Shown piece by piece: positions 8,538 through 14,739 of a stretch of 20,329 nucleotides of DNA. Origin of the DNA: an archaeon (GTDB taxonomy: Archaea; Nanoarchaeota; Nanoarchaeia; Pacearchaeales; GW2011-AR1); the NCBI GenBank assembly GCA_030639395.1, contig DAOWCW010000004.1, positions 1-20,329 on the forward strand, written 5' to 3'. The position numbers were made by a program, and so were the translations under genes. Below the pieces are notes generated by a model. It was not told the DNA's origin, did no database searches, and saw nothing but the letters and a program-made list of their open reading frames with translations. Numbering within the stretch: the stretch's first letter is position 1; each line of letters begins with the position of its first letter.

Positions 8538-9872
8538 TCACTTCTTAAACAAAGAAACAACCCCACCGATCCCCAATCCAACCAAAGTAGAAGCAATCGC
8601 AACAACAACAATCATCGGAGTAACTTCTGAAATATTCATAATTAAAAACGACACAAAACCCAAGACTCCAAGAGAAAAACCCCAAAGCAATGTCCTCTGC
8701 TTAATACTCCTATTAATCCAAGTCGCAATAACTGGAACAGCCAAAACCACCAACATAGCCACAAAAAGATACGAACCAATTATCAAACTCTGAATCAAAA
8801 CAGAAACGATAGTCCCAATAACAGCAAGAGCAAAAATCACCTTCCTAATATTTCGAACTGTTTTTTTCTTATCCCAATCAAAAAAATCATGAACAATAGC
8901 AGAAGCCCCTGTAAAAATATAAGTATCCAAGGAACTCATTACAGCAGCGAACAACAAAACCACGGACAAACCCAACAACCCAGTAGGCAACAAATTAGCA
9001 AATCCATATATCAAAGCCAAATCGGGATCAACCCCAGGAAACTTCACCTTAACAGTCAATGCAATCAAAGCCAAAAGAAAAGCAAAAATAGCATAAACAA
9101 ACGAAGACAACAACAGTCCCTTTTTCAAAACCGTTTTACTCCTAGAAGAATAAACCCTCTGCCACAATTCAGGCATAGCAAAAGGAAACAAGAAACCAGC
9201 CAAAAGAAAACCAGCAAGAGTCCCAGTATCAGCGCTAAACAAATTCCACTCAGAAGACGGGACAAAAGAACCACTAAATGAAAGCAATGCCAACACTACA
9301 AGAATAAAGGCAATTGCAATATACTGCAAAACATCAGTTTTAACAACCGCCTTAAACCCACCCATCAAAAGATAAGATAAGACGATAAACATCATAATAG
9401 TCGCACATAACCAAAAAGACCATCCACTAAAAAATACAAATAATTTAGTCCCAGCAATAAGATTAATCACCAAAAACCCAAACATCATAAAAATAGAAAG
9501 CAGGGAAGCAAAAATAGCAGACTTCTTTCCATAATTATACTTAAAATAATCCGCAAGAGTATAAAACTTATCTTTAGAATTATCCTTCAATCTCAATGCA
9601 AACGGAATAAACGCCAGTATCCCAATGACCATTCCTACAAAATACCAAATCGCCGAAAATCCCCAAAGATAAACCAACGCAACAAAAGTCATCAATATAG
9701 CACCAGTCTTACTTGCATTAACTGTAGCCATCGTAGACCAAACCCCAAGATTTCTTCCAGCAATCAAATAATCCTCATCGTCCTGCCTTCTCGAACTAAA
9801 ATACCCAATCAAAAGCAACACCGCAAAATAAACAAAAATCAAAACAAAATCCAAAGTCGACAACATCACCAT
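8538..9872 (-). CDS. Sodium:solute symporter (SSS family)
   Basis: A 444-residue integral membrane protein with about 12-13 hydrophobic helices. SSS-family signatures include the N-terminal DEDYLIAGRNLGVW, the GGFKAVVKTDVLQ motif near residue 170-185 and the MSSLDTYIFTGASAIVHDF motif near 310-328. The last corresponds to the sodium-site helix MSTADS... of the proline/pantothenate/sugar symporters. The substrate cannot be read from the sequence; the family moves amino acids, sugars, vitamins and similar solutes with sodium. It is a single-gene unit with its own TATA box about 25 nt upstream of the ATG. A DPANN cell with reduced biosynthesis would plausibly use it for uptake. Confidence 0.88.
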   Translation of the reverse strand: MVMLSTLDFVLIFVYFAVLLLIGYFSSRRQDDEDYLIAGRNLGVWSTMATVNASKTGAILMTFVALVYLWGFSAIWYFVGMVIGILAFIPFALRLKDNSKDKFYTLADYFKYNYGKKSAIFASLLSIFMMFGFLVINLIAGTKLFVFFSGWSFWLCATIMMFIVLSYLLMGGFKAVVKTDVLQYIAIAFILVVLALLSFSGSFVPSSEWNLFSADTGTLAGFLLAGFLFPFAMPELWQRVYSSRSKTVLKKGLLLSSFVYAIFAFLLALIALTVKVKFPGVDPDLALIYGFANLLPTGLLGLSVVLLFAAVMSSLDTYIFTGASAIVHDFFDWDKKKTVRNIRKVIFALAVIGTIVSVLIQSLIIGSYLFVAMLVVLAVPVIATWINRSIKQRTLLWGFSLGVLGFVSFLIMNISEVTPMIVVVAIASTLVGLGIGGVVSLFKK

Positions 9873-9891
9873 ATCAAAAATAACAATATCA

Positions 9892-9903
9892 TATTAATAA
9901 ATC
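9892..9903 (-). promoter_or_regulatory. TATA box for the SSS symporter
   Basis: On the minus strand the sequence is tttattaatat, centred 25-26 nt before the ATG at 9872, consistent with a leaderless transcript. The rest of the 9873-10054 gap holds no ORF or RNA gene that I can support; it contains only a short gatgtg direct repeat near 9957-9970. Confidence 0.55.
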
Positions 9904-10054
9904 TATCCCGACCAATTTCCATTTTTAACAGACAAGTTCGCAGCGTAAAAATTTTTGATGTGTCGATGTGCCCCAACCAATAAATAATTATCAGTGAGGG
10001 TAGCAAGCGTACATGAAAAAAAAATTACCAAGAAATTGTCATTAAAAATAAAAA

Positions 10055-10282
10055 TTACTTCAAGCTCTCTTGCCGAGCCTTATACGCTGCATCCTTCTTC
10101 GCCCTATCAGCCTTAACAACATCAGATTTTCGAACCCACTTAACCTTCTTATTCAACCGACCCATCTCCATATTCTTTCGACATTTAGAAGAACAAAAAT
10201 ACCTCACCGAATTATCCTTCTGAACAACAGTAGTCCCCTTTGGAAACTCATAATTATTTTTACAAAAACTACAAACTGGCAT
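10055..10282 (-). CDS. rpl24e: Large-subunit ribosomal protein L24e
   Basis: A zinc-finger ribosomal protein of the archaeal/eukaryotic L24e family, 75 residues. It begins MPVCSFC with the first CxxC pair, then FCSSKC gives the second Cys pair, followed by the family stretch MGRLNKKVKWV and a basic tail. I prefer the ATG at 10282: archaeal homologues start MxxCxFC, a GGAG motif lies 11 nt upstream, and the previous gene's TAA ends 1 nt before it. A GTG 12 nt earlier would add MKNK and overlap the upstream gene. It is last in an S28e-unknown-L24e cluster; S28e and L24e are neighbours in many archaea. Confidence 0.93.
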   Translation of the reverse strand: MPVCSFCKNNYEFPKGTTVVQKDNSVRYFCSSKCRKNMEMGRLNKKVKWVRKSDVVKADRAKKDAAYKARQESLK

Positions 10283-10283
10283 T

Positions 10284-10517
10284 TTATTCTTCACTCCTTT
10301 CTATTTTTCTCATAATAACTGTATACCCTATATCAGAAGAACCACTATTCATCCTACCTTCGCCAACATAAATATCATAACTATCTTCATATTTTTCAAC
10401 AACTTCAGGTAACTCTCTCACAATAATATCCTCAGAAACATCTTCTAATCTAAACCTACTTACTCCCACCTTTTCCATAGATTTCACTGCCACATCCATA
10501 ACCAATTTTAATCCCAT
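10284..10517 (-). CDS. Small protein of unknown function between S28e and L24e
   Basis: A 77-residue acidic protein that I do not recognise. It has an N-terminal hydrophobic/amphipathic segment (MGLKLVMDVAVKSMEKVGVSRFR) and an acidic middle (about 24-48), and ends with a probable beta strand, IGYTVIMRKIE. There are no cysteines or nucleotide-binding motifs. The ATG at 10517 is preceded by a G-rich stretch, ggggggaa, 4-9 nt upstream that can serve as a ribosome-binding site. The stop lies 1 nt from the L24e ATG, so the two are probably translated together. Its coding bias fits the neighbours. A ribosome-linked role is only a guess from position. Confidence 0.6.
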   Translation of the reverse strand: MGLKLVMDVAVKSMEKVGVSRFRLEDVSEDIIVRELPEVVEKYEDSYDIYVGEGRMNSGSSDIGYTVIMRKIERSEE

Positions 10518-10561
10518 CCTATCTATTCCCCCCCATTAGTTGCCCAAGTCCTTCCGAAACC

Positions 10562-10611
10562 CCGAACCACCGAACCACCGAACCACCGAATAAAATGCTC
10601 TGCATTTTATT
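10562..10611. repeat. 8-bp tandem repeat plus hairpin at the S28e stop codon
   Basis: Three perfect copies of ccgaacca (10562-10585) plus ccgaa are followed directly by a perfect hairpin, aataaaatgc-tct-gcattttatt (10589-10611), with a 10-bp stem and 3-nt loop. The hairpin covers the S28e stop codon (10607-10609). Upstream on the + strand, 10554-10568 reads ccgaaaccccgaacc, related to the 18-mers beside gyrB. Confidence 0.85.
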
Positions 10612-10906
10612 TACTCCCCCTATGTGGTCTCTTTCCCATCCGTCGAGCCTCAATCTCAGTCTCCCTCAACATTAAAATATCCCTCGGCTTAACCGGTCCT
10701 CGAACATTACGCCTCATCGACTTCCCCCTATTCTTACCCTGCAAAATCTTACAACTAACTTGAGTAACCTCTCCTCTTGTCCCACCTCGAGCAACACAAG
10801 CTTCAACAATAGCTGGAACCGCACCCTCTTCAGTCAACTTCTCCGAACCCTTAGACCCAGCTATCTTTTTCTTTTCCTTACTATCCTTTTTTTCTATTTT
10901 TGCCAT
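10607..10906 (-). CDS. rps28e: Small-subunit ribosomal protein S28e
   Basis: Ribosomal protein S28e of the small subunit, near the mRNA exit region. The core from about residue 30 to 92 matches the family: GGTRGEVTQVSCKILQGKNR, then RRNVRGPVKPRDILMLRETE and IEARRM. At 99 residues it is longer than the usual ~70 because it has a Lys/Glu-rich N-terminal extension of about 25 residues (MAKIEKKDSKEKKK...) and a short basic C-terminal tail. The ATG at 10906 has a TATA-like tttagaaaata about 22-26 nt upstream. Its stop codon lies inside a hairpin attached to an 8-bp tandem repeat. It lies between L7Ae and the small unknown gene. Confidence 0.93.
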   Translation of the reverse strand: MAKIEKKDSKEKKKIAGSKGSEKLTEEGAVPAIVEACVARGGTRGEVTQVSCKILQGKNRGKSMRRNVRGPVKPRDILMLRETEIEARRMGKRPHRGSK

Positions 10907-10977
10907 ATTATTTTAATAGTTATTTTCTAAACGCTCAAAAAGAACGTAACATTCGATTCATTCATCGAATACCTAAT

Positions 10978-11274
10978 CTACTCGAGAGATTCAAGCACAG
11001 CTTCGCCTTCTTCTAACACAGCCACTGCCGCCGTAGGCCTATTGATTCCAACCGAGATTCCTAATTTCTCTCGCGAATCAGCCTCGACAAACTTAATACC
11101 CTTCTCCTTAGCAAGAATAGGTAAGTGCTGCGTTAATTCCTTCGGGTCAATGTCAGATGCAACAACAACAAGCTTAGCGATTCCTCGCTCAACTGCCTTA
11201 GTCACTTCATTAACACCCTTGTCAACCTTTCCGGTTTTAGCCGCCTTCTCTACAACATCATATATCGATACCAT
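10978..11274 (-). CDS. rpl7ae: Ribosomal protein L7Ae (kink-turn RNA-binding protein)
   Basis: L7Ae binds kink-turn RNA in the large ribosomal subunit, in box C/D and H/ACA guide RNPs and in archaeal RNase P. The 98-residue product contains the family core: GVNEVTKAVERGIAKLVVVASDIDP (about residues 20-44) with the RNA-binding NExTK motif, then HLPILAKEKGIKFV and the hydrophobic loop region ISVGINRPTAAVAV. It is shorter than the typical ~120 residues because the N-terminus begins almost directly at the YDVVEKA helix. The ATG is at 11274. A TATA-like sequence near 11336-11345 suggests a leader of about 40 nt. Confidence 0.93.
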   Translation of the reverse strand: MVSIYDVVEKAAKTGKVDKGVNEVTKAVERGIAKLVVVASDIDPKELTQHLPILAKEKGIKFVEADSREKLGISVGINRPTAAVAVLEEGEAVLESLE

Positions 11275-11366
11275 TTTCGTTTCCTGTTTAGTTCCAATCG
11301 AGAATTCCTCCTCACAAGCCTTACTTGTTCATTGGTATAATTTAATTCAAATTTCAGTTTATAAAA

Positions 11367-12401
11367 CTACCGCCCAACCCTCAGCTTCCTCAACAAACCA
11401 GGCCCCTCAAAAACCAAAGGCACAAAAAGCTGAACCTCATTACAATTACCAATTACACACCTTTCCCTCATTCTCTCAACAGAAATAATCCCACCACAAG
11501 CTGTCAACTCCACACCTCCACCAACTCTATCAGCAAAATACTTCTGCGTCCTAACTGAAGCATCCCAAACAGCGTCACCACTGCCAGCACCCTCTTCCAA
11601 TTTTTCAGTAATATATTTAGGATCATGTTTCGTAGTAGCATTTGTAGTAGTATAGCCATTCACACCATGCCCTTCTCCAACCTCAATAATATTATCATAC
11701 TCTATATTACTAAAATCAGGAGAAATCTTCACATACAATTTCTGCCAAGAATGAATAGTATCCCTAACAACCCTAATCATATCACCTAATCTGGCATTAT
11801 TCTCTACCCTAGCATCAAGAGAACCACATTTATTCTTAGTATTCGAACACGAAGGATTCAACTCAAAACGATCAACATAAGAAACATCTCTCACAGCCAA
11901 AACCGTCTTCTCTAAATCATACAAAACAGCATCCCCATTTTTCCCAGGAGTTGACATCAAATTTACAGTCAACGGAACCTCATGATTCCCATACTTATAA
12001 AGTCGCAAGGCAACCTCCTCCGCCCCAACCCCAGGAAAACCCTCGCAATTAACCAATGACCTACCCTTAGGAAATCTCCATATTGTCTGTCCTGAATTTC
12101 CCTTCCAATAATCACCAGTCACCGTACCAACCACAACCCTATCAAAACCCAACAACCTCATATCCCTAGGATCAATCTCAGCATTCTTAACAAGCCCAGC
12201 CGCATTAGAAATAATATAACCAGGATTAATATAATTTGCAGTATTATCTAAAACCAAATCAGACAACCCACAGATTCTCAATCCCTTAAGCGAATTCACA
12301 AATAACCGATGTGCAACTTTCGCATTTTTTCTAGTCACCTTAAAAACAGCAGGCTTAATCAGATTATACAACCCATCAAAACCGTTCCGCAAGACATCCA
12401 T
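11367..12401 (-). CDS. pyrD: Dihydroorotate dehydrogenase-like FMN enzyme
   Basis: Probably oxidises dihydroorotate to orotate in pyrimidine synthesis. The 344-residue protein resembles class 2 enzymes along most of its length. It has an N-terminal amphipathic segment (LIKPAVFKVTRKNAKVAHRLF), FMN-site segments ISNAAGLVKNAE and VVVGTVTG, and then SLVNCEGFPGVG. Other landmarks are YVKISPD with the FMN-contacting Lys near 225, TTTNATTK, and LTACGGI with a VFEGPGL ending. The catalytic loop reads LNPSCSNT: Cys185 stands where class 2 enzymes have the base Ser and where class 1 enzymes have Cys. It has its own TATA box and is not next to other pyr genes in this window, so a diverged substrate is possible. 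Confidence 0.82.
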   Translation of the reverse strand: MDVLRNGFDGLYNLIKPAVFKVTRKNAKVAHRLFVNSLKGLRICGLSDLVLDNTANYINPGYIISNAAGLVKNAEIDPRDMRLLGFDRVVVGTVTGDYWKGNSGQTIWRFPKGRSLVNCEGFPGVGAEEVALRLYKYGNHEVPLTVNLMSTPGKNGDAVLYDLEKTVLAVRDVSYVDRFELNPSCSNTKNKCGSLDARVENNARLGDMIRVVRDTIHSWQKLYVKISPDFSNIEYDNIIEVGEGHGVNGYTTTNATTKHDPKYITEKLEEGAGSGDAVWDASVRTQKYFADRVGGGVELTACGGIISVERMRERCVIGNCNEVQLFVPLVFEGPGLLRKLRVGR

Positions 12402-12423
12402 AAAATATCACCACATCGCAATC

Positions 12424-12433
12424 TTATAAATAA
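12424..12433 (-). promoter_or_regulatory. TATA box for the DHODH-like gene
   Basis: The + strand reads ttataaataa (minus strand ttatttataa), centred about 26 nt before the ATG at 12401, inside the 48-nt gap after kae1. It fits a leaderless transcript. Confidence 0.6.
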
Positions 12434-12449
12434 ATATACTCTCAACTAT

Positions 12450-13478
12450 CTACTTCCAACTAACCTCGACATCATCCGTCCTCTCTCTAGGAAAAATATC
12501 AACACTATCATAATCTCTAGTCACTGCCGACTGCGCTCCGCGCCACATCTTCAAGCCCAAATATCCAATCATCGCTCCATTGTCAACCAATAAACTTTTA
12601 TCAGGACAAAAAAACCTAACACCCCTCTCTTCACACATTTTCCGACACATCTCCTGCAACCTAGAGTTACAACCAACCCCACCCCCAATCAACAACTCCT
12701 TCTTCCCCGTATGAGCCAAAGCCCTCTCCGCAACCTCTACCAACATCGCAAAAACACTCTCCTGCATAGCATAAGCTAGTTTGCCCTTATCCTCACCCCG
12801 CTCCAACAAATTCCGAATCTTAGTCTGCATCCCAGAAAAAGAAACATCCATCCCCTTAACAGAATAAGGCAACTCCAGCAGATTCTCTTTGTCTTTATAT
12901 TCTTGTGCTAATTTTTCGATTTTCGGACCAGCAGGAAACCCAAGACCCATGCTCCTGCCAATACTGTCGATGAAATTTCCTACTCCCAAATCCAACGTCT
13001 CTCCGAAAATTCTAAAACGTCCTCCTTCAAACGCAACAACCTGAGTATTTGCACCCGAAGCATAAAGCATCACCGGATCCCGCGCCCCAACACTCTCTCC
13101 AATAACCAAATGTGCAACACAATGATTAACCCCAACCAACTCAACACCCAACCTCTTCGCTAACTTCTTGGAAAAATCCATCCCCTCTAGCAAACAAGGA
13201 GCCAAACCAGGAGCGTTAGAAAAAGCCACAGCCTCGACATTGCCAACCTTACTGCCTTCCTTGTCCGCATTAACAAGATATATCCCAGCTTCCTTCAACG
13301 CCTTCTTAAAAACCTCACCACCAACTTCAGCATGATGCACCCGAACATCCATAGGAATCATCCCACCTTCTTTGGTCATATAAGAATCTTTAACATTAGA
13401 TAAAATATTTCCCTTCATATCTAAAACTCCAACCCCAAAAGTATGAGCAGTCGACTCAATCCCAATAATAACATTCAT
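12450..13478 (-). CDS. kae1: Kae1/TsaD family tRNA threonylcarbamoyl transferase subunit
   Basis: Kae1 is the catalytic ASKHA-fold subunit of KEOPS, which makes the t6A modification at position 37 of ANN-decoding tRNAs. In the 342-residue protein, the N-terminus IGIESTAHTFGVGV (5-18), metal ligands H119 and H123 in NHCVAH, SGANTQVV (141-148), GVGNFIDSIGRSMGLG, FSGMQTKIRNLL, GGGVGCNSRL and the late LLVDNGAMIG motif are all intact. There is no fused Bud32 kinase. I chose the ATG at 13478, with GAGGTG 6 nt upstream. It overlaps by 4 nt (ATGA) the stop of a short upstream ORF that carries a second copy of the kae1 start. No TATA box lies about 26 nt before 13478. Confidence 0.95.
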   Translation of the reverse strand: MNVIIGIESTAHTFGVGVLDMKGNILSNVKDSYMTKEGGMIPMDVRVHHAEVGGEVFKKALKEAGIYLVNADKEGSKVGNVEAVAFSNAPGLAPCLLEGMDFSKKLAKRLGVELVGVNHCVAHLVIGESVGARDPVMLYASGANTQVVAFEGGRFRIFGETLDLGVGNFIDSIGRSMGLGFPAGPKIEKLAQEYKDKENLLELPYSVKGMDVSFSGMQTKIRNLLERGEDKGKLAYAMQESVFAMLVEVAERALAHTGKKELLIGGGVGCNSRLQEMCRKMCEERGVRFFCPDKSLLVDNGAMIGYLGLKMWRGAQSAVTRDYDSVDIFPRERTDDVEVSWK

Positions 13479-13624
13479 GTCAAGCACCTCGCAAAACCAC
13501 TCCCCATCACGCGCGGAAAAACCGCGCAACAAACACCTGATACCTGATACCTGATACCTGATACCTCGAGAAGCAAAACTTCTCGTGTATGAGCAGTCGA
13601 CTCAATCCCAATAATACATTTCAT
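13441..13624. repeat. Direct duplication of the kae1 5' end around a hairpin-tandem-hairpin insert
   Basis: 30 identical bases occur at 13441-13470 and 13587-13616, each followed by 8 less conserved bases ending in the start codon complement. Between them lie a hairpin gcgcgg-aaaaa-ccgcgc (13511-13527), four copies of ctgatac (13537-13564) and a hairpin cgagaag-caaaa-cttctcg (13567-13585). Confidence 0.9.
13475..13624 (-). pseudogene. Upstream ORF made from a duplicated kae1 start plus a repeat insert
   Basis: The ORF starts MKCIIGIESTAHT, nearly the same as kae1 MNVIIGIESTAHT, then departs into EVLLLEVSGIRYQVSG, encoded by a hairpin and a 7-bp tandem repeat. It ends after 49 residues in a TGA that overlaps the kae1 ATG (ATGA). 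A TATA-like box lies about 26 nt before its ATG, so this is probably the original kae1 start, now split from the gene by an insertion. Its translation would deliver ribosomes to the GAGGTG site and the current kae1 start. Whether the peptide has any function is unknown. Confidence 0.7.
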
Positions 13625-13642
13625 AATTCTAACAATAAACTC

Positions 13643-13655
13643 AAATTTAAAAAAT
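13643..13655 (-). promoter_or_regulatory. TATA box of the original kae1 promoter
   Basis: The minus strand reads attttttaaattt, centred 25-26 nt upstream of the duplicated start at 13624. This fits a formerly leaderless kae1. It is divergent from the disA promoter. Confidence 0.55.
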
Positions 13656-13665
13656 CTCGCATAAA

Positions 13666-13674
13666 CTATAAATA
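13666..13674 (+). promoter_or_regulatory. TATA box for disA
   Basis: The sequence ctataaata is centred about 26 nt before the disA ATG at 13696, consistent with a leaderless transcript of the disA-DHH operon. Confidence 0.65.
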
Positions 13675-13695
13675 CTACCCCCACTTTTTAACCCT

Positions 13696-14739
13696 ATGTC
13701 AACCGAAAAAGAAAAAACATTCTTAGATTTTCTAAAATTAGTATCACCAGGAACTTCCCTCAGAACAGTAATAGACGACATCCTAAGATCCGACCTAGGT
13801 GCAATGATCGTATTCGATTCCCAAGCCCTCCAAAATCAAAACATCTTCGAAGGCGGCTTCCGAATCAACGCCCCATTCACATCCCAAAAACTCTTCGAAC
13901 TCTGCAAAATGGATGGAGCAATCATTCTATCAAATGACCTAAAAAGAATTCTCCACGCAAACGTTATCATGAATCCCGAAACAAGTATCCGTTCAATCGA
14001 AACCGGAACAAGACACAAAGCAGCCGAAAGAACAGCGAGACAAGCCCATACCTTCGTAATCGCAGTTTCCGAAAGAAGAAAAAAAACAACCCTCTACCAC
14101 GGTTCAAGTCGATACTACCTAAAATCCACCGAAGAACTAATCCGAAACATAACTTCCAATCTCCAAATCCTAGAAAAACAAAAAGAAAACCTAATCGAAC
14201 ATTTCACAAACCTAAACATCTTAGAAATGTCCGAACTGGTTTCAGTTAGCGACGTATGTAAAACAATCCAGCGATCCGAAATGATTCTAAAAATATCCGA
14301 ATCAATAAAAAGAAATTTCACCGAGCTTGGAAAAGAAGGAAATATTATGCATATGCGATATAGAGAAATATTAAGAGGTGTAGAAAAATCCGAAAATGAA
14401 ATATTAAGAGATTACGCAAGCCTTCCCCTAAAAAGAGCAAAAACCCTTCTATCCAACCTAACATTCGACGGACTACTTGACACCGAATCAATAGCCAGAC
14501 TTATCCTAGAAAAATCTACAGAAAAATCAATCTCTCCAAAAGGATACAGATTCCTATCTCATTTAACAATCTCAGCCAAAGAAACATCCCAAATAATCAG
14601 ACTCAACAAAAACCTAGACAACATCCTAAAATTAGATCCCTCGTCCTTAGAACCAGTATTAAAAAACAGAAGCTCAAGCATTTACGAAGAAATAAAAAAC
14701 CTCCGAGAACAAATCATAAATGGAAAAATCACATGTTAA
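13696..14739 (+). CDS. disA: DisA-type diadenylate cyclase (c-di-AMP synthase)
   Basis: Converts two ATP to the second messenger c-di-AMP. The N-terminal DAC domain has DGAIILSNDLKRILHANV, with the DGA motif at 73-75, and TGTRHKAAERTA at 103-114, where the usual RHR motif is RHK. The middle helical region aligns with bacterial DisA (VCKTIQRSEMILKI, FTELGKEG, EILRDYA). The C-terminus has ISPKGYRFLSHL and LDNILKLDPSSLEPVL, as in the DisA HhH domain, but the GxG hairpin of the last HhH is not recognisable. At 347 residues it is nearly full DisA length, unlike the archaeal DacZ architecture. Its stop overlaps the next gene by 7 nt. Confidence 0.88.
   Translation: MSTEKEKTFLDFLKLVSPGTSLRTVIDDILRSDLGAMIVFDSQALQNQNIFEGGFRINAPFTSQKLFELCKMDGAIILSNDLKRILHANVIMNPETSIRSIETGTRHKAAERTARQAHTFVIAVSERRKKTTLYHGSSRYYLKSTEELIRNITSNLQILEKQKENLIEHFTNLNILEMSELVSVSDVCKTIQRSEMILKISESIKRNFTELGKEGNIMHMRYREILRGVEKSENEILRDYASLPLKRAKTLLSNLTFDGLLDTESIARLILEKSTEKSISPKGYRFLSHLTISAKETSQIIRLNKNLDNILKLDPSSLEPVLKNRSSSIYEEIKNLREQIINGKITC

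Noticed and set aside
9904..10054. A tRNA or small RNA gene in the gap after L24e
   Set aside because: I could not find a cloverleaf, a T-loop GTTCGA-type motif or a convincing C/D box pair. The gap has only a short gatgtg direct repeat.
11275..11356. A kink-turn in the L7Ae leader that could allow autoregulation
   Set aside because: The leader can fold with an outer ccaat/attgg stem and two small inner hairpins, and a GA precedes the closing stem. However, the other strand lacks the three-nucleotide bulge followed by GA that a kink-turn needs.
12450..13532. A kae1 start at 13532
   Set aside because: That start is a TTG inside the repeat insert and adds 18 residues that do not match the family. 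The ATG at 13478 has a ribosome-binding site and the conserved N-terminus.
13537..13564. A CRISPR array at one of the tandem repeats
   Set aside because: The units are 7-16 bp and directly abut one another with no unique spacers. No cas genes are nearby.
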